This document shows positions 12,855-19,324 of a stretch of 19,324 nt of DNA, in pieces; positions within the stretch are counted from its first letter, which is position 1, and every line of letters starts with the position of its first letter. Source of the DNA: an uncultured Oscillospiraceae bacterium (GTDB lineage Bacteria; Bacillota; Clostridia; Oscillospirales; Ruminococcaceae); contig CAKSGA010000044.1 in the NCBI GenBank assembly GCA_934454435.1, positions 1 to 19,324 on the forward strand, read 5' to 3'. Both the position numbers and the translations under genes were made by a program. The notes under the pieces were generated by a model. That model was given only the letters and a program-made list of their open reading frames with translations. It searched no databases and was not told where the DNA came from.

Positions 12855-13415
12855 ATGGACTTAAATATGGAACTGGAACTAAACACTAACGAACTCAAAG
12901 AAAAGGCAAAGACCCTCCGGGCAGGCGACAAGGTCCTGCTGAGCGGGACCGTATACACTTCCCGGGACGCTGCGCACAAGCGCATCAGGGCGTGCATCGA
13001 CAACGGCGAGCCTCTGCCCTATCAGATAGACGGCGCAGCGATATACTATGCAGGTCCCACCCAGGCGAAGGAAGGCATGGCGATAGGCTCCTGCGGTCCC
13101 ACCACGTCAAGCAGAATGGACGTTTACTCTCCCCTGCTGCTGGATATGGGACTTTCTGCGATGATAGGAAAGGGAGAGCGCTCACAGGCTGTCTGTGACG
13201 CCATCGAGCGCAACGGTGCGGTGTATTTCTGCGCCATCGGGGGCGCCGGAGCACTCGCCTGCAAGTGTATCACCGAGTGCGAGGTCATAGCCTTTGAGGA
13301 TCTCGGCTGCGAGAGCGTTAAGCGCCTGCACTTTGAAAAGTTCCCGCTTATCGTCACTATCGACTGCGTGGGCGGAAATCTTTTCAAGACCGGCAGAGCA
13401 GAATATTCCAGATAA
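12855..13415 (+). CDS. Fumarase class I / L-tartrate dehydratase beta subunit
   Basis: 186 residues, matching the separate beta subunits of two-part Fe-S hydro-lyases. Visible motifs are GDKVLLSGTVYTSRDAAHKR (24-43), YYAGPT, the GSCGPTTSSRMD segment (78-89) and AIGGAGAL. The beta subunit supplies part of the active site; the alpha subunit carries the 4Fe-4S cluster. Together they interconvert fumarate and malate, or dehydrate tartrate. The usual alpha gene upstream is missing: the DivIVA-domain gene lies there. The ATG at 12855 and a second at 12867 both lack a strong ribosome site. No promoter is evident in the 61-base gap, so it may be read through from upstream. Confidence 0.9.
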   Translation: MDLNMELELNTNELKEKAKTLRAGDKVLLSGTVYTSRDAAHKRIRACIDNGEPLPYQIDGAAIYYAGPTQAKEGMAIGSCGPTTSSRMDVYSPLLLDMGLSAMIGKGERSQAVCDAIERNGAVYFCAIGGAGALACKCITECEVIAFEDLGCESVKRLHFEKFPLIVTIDCVGGNLFKTGRAEYSR

Positions 13416-13494
13416 TTGCCATCGAACTGGCACTTGATATGTGGTATTTTTGCATAAACGGGAGCATGGTTTTTCATCTAAAGTGCTTGTCTTT

Positions 13495-13514
13495 GGAAAA
13501 ATTGCGATTTTTCC
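13495..13514. promoter_or_regulatory. Palindrome abutting the sigma-factor promoter
   Basis: GGAAAAAT (13495-13502) and ATTTTTCC (13507-13514) are perfect inverted copies around TGCG, and the last base touches the TTGACA at 13515. It could be an operator, an AT-rich UP element, or a terminator hairpin for the upstream gene. Confidence 0.6.
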
Positions 13515-13543
13515 TTGACAAATGCAAATGCAGGTGTTATAAT
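13515..13543 (+). promoter_or_regulatory. Perfect consensus promoter of the sigma-70 family gene
   Basis: TTGACA (13515-13520), a 17-base spacer and TATAAT (13538-13543): an exact housekeeping sigma consensus, about 47 bases before the start codon. Confidence 0.85.
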
Positions 13544-13589
13544 TATGCGTAGCAGATAGATTTACATTTATAGTAATTTCGGATCAAGT

Positions 13590-14147
13590 ATGGCTGATTA
13601 TTCAAAGATGACTGACGAGCAGCTTGCAGGCTGCGTTTCCTCCGGCGCTAATGGCGATGCTGTCGCAGAGATAGTGTCAAGATACACCGGGCTGGTGCTT
13701 GCCCTGGCGGGGAAGTTCAGCAGCAGCGCAGATTATGAGGAGCTGGTCAGCGAGGGACTGGACGCTCTTATCTCAGCGGCCTCCGGGTTCGACCCTGAAA
13801 AGGGGAAGTTCAGCGGGTTCGCAGGGGTGTGCGTTTCCAACAGAATGAAGAATGTCGTCAGCCGTGCAGACCGCCGGAATTCCCGCTTTTCGGAGCTCGA
13901 CGACAAGGATATCCCGGACAGCTCTCCGACCCCGGAGGAGCTTGTCATAAGCCGTGAGAACGCCGCAGAGATCACCGAAAGAATGAAGGATCTGCTTTCC
14001 CCGCTGGAGCTCAGCTGCATCGAGGGAGTTATTCTCGGCATGCCTTATTCCGAGATCGCAGAAAGGCTGTCCGTGGGCGTGAAGTCCGTGGATAACGCCG
14101 TAACAAGGGCACGCACAAAGCTGAGGGGGATCCTCCCAAGGCTTTGA
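13590..14147 (+). CDS. Sigma-70 family RNA polymerase sigma factor (SigH-like)
   Basis: 185 residues. Region 2 is at about 22-95 (IVSRYTGLVLALAGKF, DYEELVSEGLDALISAASGF, FDPEKGKFSGFA, SNRMKNVVSRADRR), a layout closer to SigH/sporulation-type factors than to ECF factors. Region 4 is at about 130-183, with the helix-turn-helix MPYSEIAERLSVGVKSVDNA. The linker is short and acidic. The ribosome site (GGATC) is weak although the promoter is perfect, so output may be limited at translation. No anti-sigma gene adjoins it. The downstream tRNA-like sequence begins 7 bases after the stop. Its target genes are unknown. Confidence 0.85.
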   Translation: MADYSKMTDEQLAGCVSSGANGDAVAEIVSRYTGLVLALAGKFSSSADYEELVSEGLDALISAASGFDPEKGKFSGFAGVCVSNRMKNVVSRADRRNSRFSELDDKDIPDSSPTPEELVISRENAAEITERMKDLLSPLELSCIEGVILGMPYSEIAERLSVGVKSVDNAVTRARTKLRGILPRL

Positions 14148-14153
14148 TATATA

Positions 14154-14219
14154 TGACCCGGTAGCTTAATTACCAGAGCGTTGTTTATCAAAGGTGTCGG
14201 TGTGAGTCCGACCAGGGCA
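14154..14219 (+). other. Degenerate tRNA-like sequence
   Basis: The sequence has tRNA parts in order: an acceptor-like 5' strand (TGACCCG) that can pair with CAGGGCA (14213-14219) at 5 of 7 positions; a D-arm (GCTT at 14164-14167, GAGC at 14176-14179) whose loop carries CC where GG is normal; and a T-arm with a perfect 5-bp stem GTCGG/CCGAC around a 7-base loop TGTGAGT in place of TTCGAnT. The part between D- and T-arms is about 6 bases too short for a normal anticodon arm. It looks like a dead tRNA gene or a tRNA-like RNA element between two genes. It is not a working tRNA. Confidence 0.5.
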
Positions 14220-14244
14220 AATATTTTTTTATGAGGTATGGACT

Positions 14245-14520
14245 ATGTACACAGACATCACTTTGAAGTGCAAGGATTGCGGAGCAGACTTCGTGTTCAC
14301 CGCTGGCGAGCAGGAATTCTATGCTGAAAAGGGCTTCACAAACCAGCCGCAGAGATGCAAGGCTTGCCGTGACGCCAAGAAGAACGCTGGCAAGAGCGGC
14401 AGAACCTTCTACGAGGCTACTTGCGCTGGTTGTGGCGGTATCGCAAGAGTTCCCTTCGAGCCGAAGGAAGACAGACCTGTATACTGCAGCGACTGCTTCG
14501 CAAAGATGAGAGGCGAGTAA
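14245..14520 (+). CDS. Double zinc-ribbon protein
   Basis: 91 residues with two Cys4 sites: C9-x2-C12 with C38-x2-C41, and C60-x2-C63 with C81-x2-C84. The second has the CxxC-x17-CxxC spacing of a known small zinc-ribbon family in Firmicutes; the first has 25 residues between pairs. A conserved FYAEKGFTNQPQRCKACR segment joins them. GAGG lies about 9 bases before the ATG. Proteins of this type are presumed to bind nucleic acid or proteins; no specific role is known. A strong terminator follows. The gene may share a transcript with the sigma factor through the tRNA-like segment, since no separate promoter is obvious. Confidence 0.85.
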   Translation: MYTDITLKCKDCGADFVFTAGEQEFYAEKGFTNQPQRCKACRDAKKNAGKSGRTFYEATCAGCGGIARVPFEPKEDRPVYCSDCFAKMRGE

Positions 14521-14631
14521 TTCGCCGGGATTGGTTGGTATTTTCTCACAGGAAACTAGCATTTTCATAAAGTCGGAAACGACGGCTTGAGCAAATTTTC
14601 TTATAGAACTATTGATCAACTCGCAAAAAAG

Positions 14632-14662
14632 ATCAGACGGTGATGAACCGTCTGATTTTTTT
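14632..14662 (+). terminator. Bidirectional intrinsic terminator
   Basis: A perfect 10-bp stem, ATCAGACGGT (14632-14641) and ACCGTCTGAT (14647-14656), has a 5-base loop, seven T after it on the plus strand and an A tract before it. It separates the zinc-ribbon gene from the convergent glycosylase gene, whose stop is at 14664. Confidence 0.92.
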
Positions 14663-14663
14663 A

Positions 14664-15161
14664 TTATCTGAGGAATTCAGCGATGCGGCGGTACTGCGCA
14701 AGCATTTCCGCTTCGGTGATGGTGCGGTTCGCCGGGCTGGTAGAAGGCAGGCAGACCGCCGGGGAAAGCTCCGGGAAGAACCGCTGATACAGGCTGTACG
14801 CTTTCTTTCCGGTGGTGAACACCGCCCGAATATCCGCTGAATTCAGTATCTGCTCCAGAGGGTTCGGGACGGGGTCTGAAATGCTGCTGTCAGAAGCTCC
14901 GGTGATGGTGCACTCTGCCAGGACGTCCCACAGCGCCACGCCGTGGGAAAGACACATTTCCCGCCTGCCCGGGATATCTGCGGGAAGCGGCTCCCCAAGT
15001 ACCTCCGACAGCATGCGCCAGAAGCGGTTCTGGGGGTGCATGTAGTAGAACCCGAGTTCCCGGGACTTCGGCGAGGGCATGCTGCCAAGCACCAGCACCC
15101 GGGAATTCCCGTCAAACACCGGCGGGAAGCCGTGCTGTACCCTTACCGGCTCAGATCTCAT
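14664..15161 (-). CDS. DNA-deoxyinosine / uracil-DNA glycosylase family protein
   Basis: 165 residues from the ATG at 15161. An earlier in-frame start would add 42 residues of shadow sequence from the upstream gene. The motifs fit the hypoxanthine/deoxyinosine branch of the uracil-DNA glycosylase superfamily: QHGFPPVFD at the start, the catalytic-pocket loop LGSMPS (25-30), YYMHPQNRFWRML, and the DNA-intercalating loop LPSTSPAN (138-145). It removes deaminated bases to start base-excision repair. It overlaps the upstream Dabb gene by 11 bases, implying co-translation. The family call is strong; the exact base specificity is not certain. Confidence 0.88.
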   Translation of the reverse strand: MRSEPVRVQHGFPPVFDGNSRVLVLGSMPSPKSRELGFYYMHPQNRFWRMLSEVLGEPLPADIPGRREMCLSHGVALWDVLAECTITGASDSSISDPVPNPLEQILNSADIRAVFTTGKKAYSLYQRFFPELSPAVCLPSTSPANRTITEAEMLAQYRRIAEFLR

Positions 15162-15438
15162 AGTCCACGCTGTGGGAAGCCGTGCGGATAGACTTGCAGA
15201 ACGCCGAAACCTCCACGTGCAGCGGGTTGGTAGAGTACGCCCGGAGCGCCTCCAGACTGTCGAACTCGCTGACCAGAACGGCGTCAAAGCTGCGGTCTGA
15301 GGGGTTCATGTTTATGCCGACCTCCATCGAGCGTATCTCCGGAATTTTGCCACGAAGCGACAGCAGGCGGTCACGGAAGACCATCATGTTCTCCTTCTCG
15401 CCCTCCTTGAATTTCCACATAACGATGTGCTTTATCAT
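15151..15438 (-). CDS. Dabb-family (stress-responsive alpha/beta barrel) protein
   Basis: 95 residues, the normal size. Opening MIKHIVMWKFKEGEKE, then IPEIRSMEVGINMNPSDRSF and DAVLVSEFDSLEALRAYSTN-PLH are signature parts of the Dabb ferredoxin-like fold, which dimerises into a barrel. Members range from stress proteins to small-molecule enzymes; the substrate here cannot be told. It lies 11 bases after the unknown gene at 15450-15962 and overlaps the glycosylase gene, so the three form one leftward unit. Confidence 0.88.
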   Translation of the reverse strand: MIKHIVMWKFKEGEKENMMVFRDRLLSLRGKIPEIRSMEVGINMNPSDRSFDAVLVSEFDSLEALRAYSTNPLHVEVSAFCKSIRTASHSVDYEI

Positions 15439-15449
15439 GTCAATATCTC

Positions 15450-15962
15450 CTATCTGAATTTATCTTTCATTTCATCCATGAACGGCTCGTTGTACAGCTT
15501 GGGGTAATAGCCGAAAACCAGGTCGTAGAACTGCATGGGAGTCAGCGCCCCGAATTCACCGCACAGGAAACCCGGGTAGCTCTTCATTGCGTCCGCCATG
15601 GAGCGTGCCTTGTCCTGCTCGCCGCTCACTAGCCTGGCGCATATCAGGTCGTTGCCGTATATCATCGCAGGAATGTGCTCAGCAGCCCTTTCATCGTCTG
15701 CCTGGGGAGGCGGAACAAGCGGCGTGAACAGCGGCTTTATGCGTTTGTAGAATCCCTTTCCTGCCCTCCTGATCTCTCCCCGGAACGCCCGCATGCACTT
15801 TGCCAGGGGCTTTTTGTCATTCATGTAATGGGACAGCGCCGCCGAAAGTGCGTCCAGCAGAGCCACCTGGTTCAGCTCCTGCTCCCCCGCCGCCACGGCG
15901 GAATATATCTCCCGGGACACCGCCAGGACCCGGTCCAGCGCAGCTTTTTCCGTTGAGCTCAT
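15450..15962 (-). CDS. Conserved hypothetical protein, first gene of leftward unit
   Basis: 170 residues from the ATG at 15962, which follows GAGGTGAG; the earlier in-frame ATG lies in the divergent gene's start region and lacks a site. The protein is helical and basic in the middle (KCMRAFRGEIRRAGKGFYKR), with a Pro-rich turn (PLVPPPQADDE) and an aromatic C-terminus (MQFYDLVFGYYPKLYNEPFM). There is no signal peptide or membrane segment, so it is probably cytosolic. I do not recognise the family. A weak TATACT (15975-15980) lies just upstream. It is divergent from the membrane protein gene at 16048. Confidence 0.7.
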   Translation of the reverse strand: MSSTEKAALDRVLAVSREIYSAVAAGEQELNQVALLDALSAALSHYMNDKKPLAKCMRAFRGEIRRAGKGFYKRIKPLFTPLVPPPQADDERAAEHIPAMIYGNDLICARLVSGEQDKARSMADAMKSYPGFLCGEFGALTPMQFYDLVFGYYPKLYNEPFMDEMKDKFR

Positions 15963-16047
15963 AATCTCACCTCTAGTATAAAACCTGTCCGCCCCGCATA
16001 TCATCTCAACAGAAGACCCTGACAATACGCTGAATGGAGAACACATC

Positions 16048-16773
16048 ATGGACAACACAGCCATTCTGACCCCTGACGGCTTCGACCAGAAGCCCTCGCC
16101 GAAGCCCCCTGCCGGACAAGTCCCCCCGCAACCGGAAAGCGACCATAACGAACCGGTATTTTCCGGCGTGAATGACTATCACACCCTGTCCTCTGCGGAC
16201 ACCGAGGAGCTCCCCCGTGCCGAGTCCGCCGCACGCAGGACCGCTCACCGGAGCCGGATACCGTTCCTGCAGCTTCTGGCGGTCCTTGCCGGAGGTGCCG
16301 CCGGGGCGTACTTTGCTCTCAACCTGCCTGCTGGCGCAGACCTTTCCGGGAGCCTGCTCTGCCGCTCCGGCGACTTCGGAGCGATGCTGCTCCGCCGACT
16401 CGCCTGGGACGGAGCGTTCCTGCTGGCGGAGTACCTGTGCGGATATTTTGCGCTGGGCTGGCTGCTGGTGTGGACAGTCCCGCTGGTGTGCGGGCTCGGG
16501 ACAGGTGCGGCGCTCGCCGGGGCATTCGCCGCCGGAACAAACGCCGCACCGTTGATTATCCCCGCCGCCGGTACTGCCATAGCCGTCGCCCTTGCCGCCG
16601 GGACTTCCCGGAACATGTCCGCCCAGCTCATGGACCTTGTGACCTCCCCCTGCGGGGTGGTGTCAGACTCCCCTGCCGCCGGGGACTACACCCTGAAATT
16701 CCTCGCCTGGGGCGGCGTCATGACCGCCCTCGCACTTATAGAGTGCGCAGTCCGCTGCCTTACGACAGCGTGA
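16048..16773 (+). CDS. Ala/Gly-rich multi-pass membrane protein
   Basis: 241 residues after a TGGAGA site. Residues 1-70 are polar and Pro-rich, likely cytoplasmic. About five hydrophobic segments follow, near 73-92, 122-150, 151-163, 168-186 and 217-236. The arrangement is loosely like SpoIIM-type membrane proteins of sporulation, but no diagnostic motif is seen, so I give no family. High GC and Ala-rich coding are in keeping with the neighbours. Its 3' end overlaps the convergent transglutaminase-like gene by 14 bases (16760-16773), leaving no room for a terminator between them. Confidence 0.7.
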   Translation: MDNTAILTPDGFDQKPSPKPPAGQVPPQPESDHNEPVFSGVNDYHTLSSADTEELPRAESAARRTAHRSRIPFLQLLAVLAGGAAGAYFALNLPAGADLSGSLLCRSGDFGAMLLRRLAWDGAFLLAEYLCGYFALGWLLVWTVPLVCGLGTGAALAGAFAAGTNAAPLIIPAAGTAIAVALAAGTSRNMSAQLMDLVTSPCGVVSDSPAAGDYTLKFLAWGGVMTALALIECAVRCLTTA

Positions 16774-18334
16774 GGGTCAGCGACCTGTCGGTATACGAAC
16801 CGGACCAGCCGTTTGCGTCACAGCCGTATGCGCTGAGGTCGTCAAAGAAATCCTGCTTGTTCAGCTTTGCAATAAGCGAATTTTCAAGGCCGGACTTAAA
16901 GTAGACCGTAGTAGTATATACGCCGTTCTTCCAGTTTGCTGCGGCGTTCTCGACCAGCCAGCTGTAGGCGCTGTTCACGGTGTCGTTCACCTGGATATCC
17001 ATGGCGCTGGTGTAGCTGTAGTCAGTCGCAGTTGCCTGGGGCACCGGGAAAGTGTTGTCGAACTGATGGTCAAGCGTGATCTGGCTCGTGGGAATGCAGA
17101 AATAGTCGTACCCGGCGGTGTCGTCCCAGGTAACGTCCATGTTGTACCAGTCGCCGTCCAGCTTGATCATGTTCCACATATGGGGCTCGCCGTTACCGGT
17201 TCCCGCAACGCAGATACACTCGATACCCACCGCCTGGCAAAGATACATGAACGCCTTGGAATAGCCCTCGCACAGCGCCTTTCCGTACACCAGGGGACCG
17301 TCCGCCTCGGATATGTAGGAGGAGCCGCTGCGGGTGTAGTCCGTCAGGTCAACAACAGCGTCATGAAGGACCTTCACACGGTCGAACAGATCGTCCTGCG
17401 CCAGCGCCTCATCGATGATCTTCTGAGCTGCTGCATCGAACTTCGGCTGTATCTGGGCAGCCTCGGACCTGCTGCGGGAGTACACCATCTTGATGGAGAT
17501 CACCTTGCTGCCCATAGTGGTGTATCTGTAGCCATTCGCCAGCCAGAAGAACTGAGGATTGTCATAGTCGAACGCCCAGTAGGTCTTGTCGATATCGCTC
17601 TTCACGGCGCCGATACCTGTGAGGTCAGCCTTATCAGCGTGGGCTGCGGCAGCCTCGAACAGCTTTGCATAGATCTTCTGCTGGGTGGAGGTCAGCGTGC
17701 TGTAGGCGTACTTGTTCGTGTAGTCGTCAAGAATGCTTTCAGATGACATGTCTGTGGCATTAATGATGTCGTACTCATACGAAAAGTACTTGTTCGTCCA
17801 GCCGGACTTGCTTGCCAGCACCCGCAGTGTGGAGCTCCTTGCGATATCAATGCCGGTGCTGTACAGCTTTGATGAGGTGGTGGGCTTGGAACCGTCCAGC
17901 GTGTAGTATAGCTTAACGCCGGAGGTCTTGCAGGTGAGCTTTACGGTGACAGGAGCGTCATATGCGCCCTCGTCCTCTGAGAAAGTCACCTTGGGGGTGA
18001 GCTTGTACTTGTAGGTCTTTACGCTGCTCTTGACGCCGCCCAGCACTGCGTAGCACTTCAGTGTGGTGTTCTTAGTCAGCTTCAGTGCCTTAGAATAGAG
18101 CTTGTAGCTGCTGCCGGTGCTGTAGTATATCTTCGCCCCGGACGCCGCCGTGAGCTTCACGGAAAGCGAGCCGTTCACGGCGTATGTACCGCCCCTTCTT
18201 GAAGCAGAGGGCGCAGAAACATCAGACGCAGCCATCGCCACGGAGGAGCTACCGGCTAGCTCCTGCACCGGAGCACTGAACGCCCCGACTGATACTACAG
18301 CGGCAATAATAATGCTAAGAACACGTTTCTTCAT
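16760..18334 (-). CDS. Secreted transglutaminase-like protein with chitobiase-type repeats
   Basis: 524 residues from the ATG at 18334, which follows GAAAGGA; upstream in-frame codons overlap the promoter and are rejected. Residues 1-36 form a signal peptide. Two immunoglobulin-like repeats of the chitobiase C-terminal / Fn3-associated type cover about 45-112 and 113-190 (KIYYSTGSSYKLYSKAL and KLYYTLDGSKPTTSSKLYS). A helical linker leads to a transglutaminase-like core with Cys355 (ALCEGYS), His385 (EPHMWNMI) and Asp400 (YNMDVTWDD), the full catalytic triad. Such exported proteins act as peptidases or cross-linkers at the cell wall; the substrate is unknown. It is transcribed alone from a perfect promoter. 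Confidence 0.9.
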   Translation of the reverse strand: MKKRVLSIIIAAVVSVGAFSAPVQELAGSSSVAMAASDVSAPSASRRGGTYAVNGSLSVKLTAASGAKIYYSTGSSYKLYSKALKLTKNTTLKCYAVLGGVKSSVKTYKYKLTPKVTFSEDEGAYDAPVTVKLTCKTSGVKLYYTLDGSKPTTSSKLYSTGIDIARSSTLRVLASKSGWTNKYFSYEYDIINATDMSSESILDDYTNKYAYSTLTSTQQKIYAKLFEAAAAHADKADLTGIGAVKSDIDKTYWAFDYDNPQFFWLANGYRYTTMGSKVISIKMVYSRSRSEAAQIQPKFDAAAQKIIDEALAQDDLFDRVKVLHDAVVDLTDYTRSGSSYISEADGPLVYGKALCEGYSKAFMYLCQAVGIECICVAGTGNGEPHMWNMIKLDGDWYNMDVTWDDTAGYDYFCIPTSQITLDHQFDNTFPVPQATATDYSYTSAMDIQVNDTVNSAYSWLVENAAANWKNGVYTTTVYFKSGLENSLIAKLNKQDFFDDLSAYGCDANGWSGSYTDRSLTLTLS

Positions 18335-18385
18335 ATTCAAGATCCTTTCATAAACATTGGAAGATTTCCTGCATTTGCACTTACT

Positions 18386-18414
18386 ATTATACCAGTATTT
18401 TACCCTCTTGTCAA
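18386..18414 (-). promoter_or_regulatory. Perfect promoter of the transglutaminase-like gene
   Basis: Minus strand: TTGACA (18409-18414), a 17-base spacer and TATAAT (18386-18391), with TG before the -10. It lies about 52 bases before the start codon. Confidence 0.85.
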
Positions 18415-18440
18415 TGAAAATCCCGGTGGGAAAACCAGAC

Positions 18441-18463
18441 AAAAAAAATGACCCTTGCGGGTC
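18441..18463 (-). terminator. Intrinsic terminator ending the candidate small transcript
   Basis: Minus strand: GACCC (18459-18463) pairs with GGGTC (18450-18454) around GCAA, a stable tetraloop, followed by A and eight T (18441-18448). Confidence 0.8.
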
Positions 18464-18571
18464 GGGTGCAGATGTCTGCAAAGTAAAATAATCATTATGT
18501 GTAGAACAAAAGAAAGGAGACAACTAAACAAAACAAATGAACGGAGAATGATTAACTCTGTCCCTTTATTT
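18441..18571 (-). ncRNA. Candidate small RNA of about 130 bases
   Basis: The stretch lies between a perfect promoter (start expected near 18571) and a GNRA-loop terminator, and upstream of the separate promoter of the next gene, so it is an independent unit. It is U-rich with little other obvious structure. The only in-frame ATG (MIILLCRHLHP) has no ribosome site and reads through the terminator stem. A regulatory RNA or an unusual leader peptide are both possible; no known RNA family is recognised. Confidence 0.5.
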
Positions 18572-18577
18572 GTATAT

Positions 18578-18606
18578 ATTATACCGTGATTTAGAGGATT
18601 TGTCAA
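18578..18606 (-). promoter_or_regulatory. Perfect orphan promoter upstream of the small transcript
   Basis: Minus strand: TTGACA (18601-18606), a 17-base spacer and TATAAT (18578-18583). It has the same exact hexamers and spacing as the promoter at 18386-18414, but no protein gene lies between it and the next terminator. Confidence 0.8.
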
Positions 18607-18817
18607 TAAGTTTTTTCGAGATTTATTTTTTTCGTGCAAACCCAACAAAAACTGGTCGGTCGGTTTGATTAGTATTTAGTGTTTTCTATCCTATTGTGGT
18701 ATTTATTGTATACGGAGTTTTTTTTATTATGCAAAATGTCGTATTTTGTGGTGGAAAATCAGGCAGTTTTTGTTCTCAACTCACAACACCCCGACAATAT
18801 TCCATCGGCAAAACGAC

Positions 18818-18854
18818 AAAAAAAGACATAACGCACTTCTGTTATTGAAGTGCG
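18818..18854 (-). terminator. Intrinsic terminator of the right-edge gene
   Basis: Minus strand: CGCACTTC (18847-18854) pairs with GAAGTGCG (18832-18839) around a 7-base loop; a run of seven T (18818-18824) follows after about 7 bases. It starts 14 bases after the stop codon at 18868. Confidence 0.65.
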
Positions 18855-18867
18855 CTATTGACATCAT

Positions 18868-19324
18868 CTAATAATATTCCGCCAGGAAGCTGTCCGTGTT
18901 CTCCTGAGAATACTCCACCTGCTTTGAATACAGTTTAAGGTCAAGTATCATGTCCCACTCGGTAAGCGAACCCTTGTCCAGCCACTTCATGCAGTCCATC
19001 AGCAGGACCGTCAGCGCCGAGCAGCACGCCAGCATTACCCTGGCATACGCTGCGCTGTCCTCCAGGCTTCCGGTGTAATGCCGGAATATCCCATAGGCTG
19101 CGATGTGCTCGTACCGCCAGTCCGGGAACTCCGCAAGGAACCCCGGCACCGCCGAAATAAGCTCCTCCCGCCGCTGAATGAGCCTTTCAAGAAGCTGCGT
19201 CCACTCATCGTTTATGCTCTCCATCGCCGCAAGAGTGTCCAGCAGGCGCACGATATCCTCGCTTCCGGTTATGCTCGTCCATTCCTGAGGAAGCATAGCC
19301 GGGGTGCCGCCCTCTATCTGCTGC
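18868..19324 (-). CDS. Hypothetical protein, partial (runs off right edge)
   Basis: The frame is open from the window edge to a TAG at 18868 (152 residues seen). The first ATG in the window (19296) is internal: nine further sense codons (ending EGGTPA) precede it without a stop, so the true start probably lies outside. The visible part is helical with many Trp, Leu and Glu residues (EWTQLLERLIQRREEL, PDWRYEHIAAYGIFRHY, WDMILDLKLYSKQVEYS) and no signal peptide. A Cys pair occurs in VMLACCSAL. I do not recognise the family. A terminator follows directly. Confidence 0.65.
   Translation of the reverse strand, partial: QQIEGGTPAMLPQEWTSITGSEDIVRLLDTLAAMESINDEWTQLLERLIQRREELISAVPGFLAEFPDWRYEHIAAYGIFRHYTGSLEDSAAYARVMLACCSALTVLLMDCMKWLDKGSLTEWDMILDLKLYSKQVEYSQENTDSFLAEYY

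Larger units (their letters stand above)
18335..18867. other. Intergenic region of 533 bases with two promoters and two terminators
   Basis: No convincing gene is present. In minus-strand order it holds the terminator of the right-edge gene (18818-18854), about 210 bases of T/A-rich DNA with no feature I can name, a perfect promoter (18578-18606), an unannotated transcribed stretch, its terminator (18441-18463), and the perfect promoter of the transglutaminase-like gene (18386-18414). Confidence 0.7.

Noticed and set aside
12257..13003. Minus-strand ORF of 248 codons
   Set aside because: Antisense to the acidic tail and the fumarase beta gene; same composition effect, no recognisable domain.
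14154..14219. Functional tRNA gene
   Set aside because: The anticodon arm is too short and the invariant D-loop and T-loop bases are altered, so it was recorded as tRNA-like only.
17066..17746. Plus-strand ORF of 226 codons
   Set aside because: Antisense to the transglutaminase-like core that carries the catalytic triad.
18400..18648. Minus-strand ORF of 82 codons with a hydrophobic middle
   Set aside because: It spans two perfect promoters and a terminator, and its starts lack ribosome sites. A non-coding unit fits better.

Overview
The window looks like a chromosomal segment of a Ruminococcus-type gut Firmicute (Clostridia, Oscillospiraceae). This rests on the ireB gene, a DivIVA-domain protein, Firmicute-type RBSs and near-consensus sigma-A promoters, and secreted proteins with chitobiase-like repeats plus a transglutaminase-like domain. 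The species cannot be fixed from sequence alone. Composition is mosaic: positions 1000-3500 are clearly AT-rich, 3.5-10 kb is intermediate, and 11-18 kb is GC-rich.

Region 1 (1-3050, minus strand) holds a secreted protein with a duplicated domain that runs off the left edge, a 17-codon ORF with a strong RBS, a small secreted beta-rich protein, and an ECF sigma factor overlapping a DUF4367-type membrane anti-sigma partner. It reads as a signalling cassette with secreted proteins as possible outputs.

Region 2 (about 3100-10350) is the wreck of a Tn1549-like integrative and conjugative element (ICE). An XRE regulator faces right. On the minus strand, in transcription order, come a small Cys-rich protein, a winged-helix Rep-like protein, ParA, a cut-off gene start, PcfB (DUF3801), a TrbL/VirB6-like fragment, intact PrgI, VirB4 cut just after Walker A, and the C-terminal part of a relaxase. 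Two junctions are visible: near 4310-4320 (VirB4 into relaxase) and near 6620-6645 (PcfB into TrbL). Together they remove the VirB4 motor half, the relaxase catalytic domain, the coupling protein expected between pcfB and trbL, and everything in between. A third disruption lies near 8455-8470, and parA lacks a normal start codon. The element should be unable to transfer itself.

Region 3 (10350-14660) is core chromosome: ireB with its own promoter and terminator, then rightward a DivIVA-domain protein with a long acidic tail, an orphan-looking class I fumarase/tartrate dehydratase beta subunit, a sigma-70 family factor behind a perfect consensus promoter with an abutting palindrome, a degenerate tRNA-like sequence, and a double zinc-ribbon protein.

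Region 4 (14660-19324) has a leftward cluster (deoxyinosine/uracil DNA glycosylase family, Dabb-domain protein, unknown protein), a rightward membrane protein, and a leftward secreted transglutaminase-like protein. In the 533-base gap upstream of the last gene, a second perfect promoter and an intrinsic terminator bracket about 130 bases with no convincing ORF, a candidate small RNA. An unidentified gene runs off the right edge.
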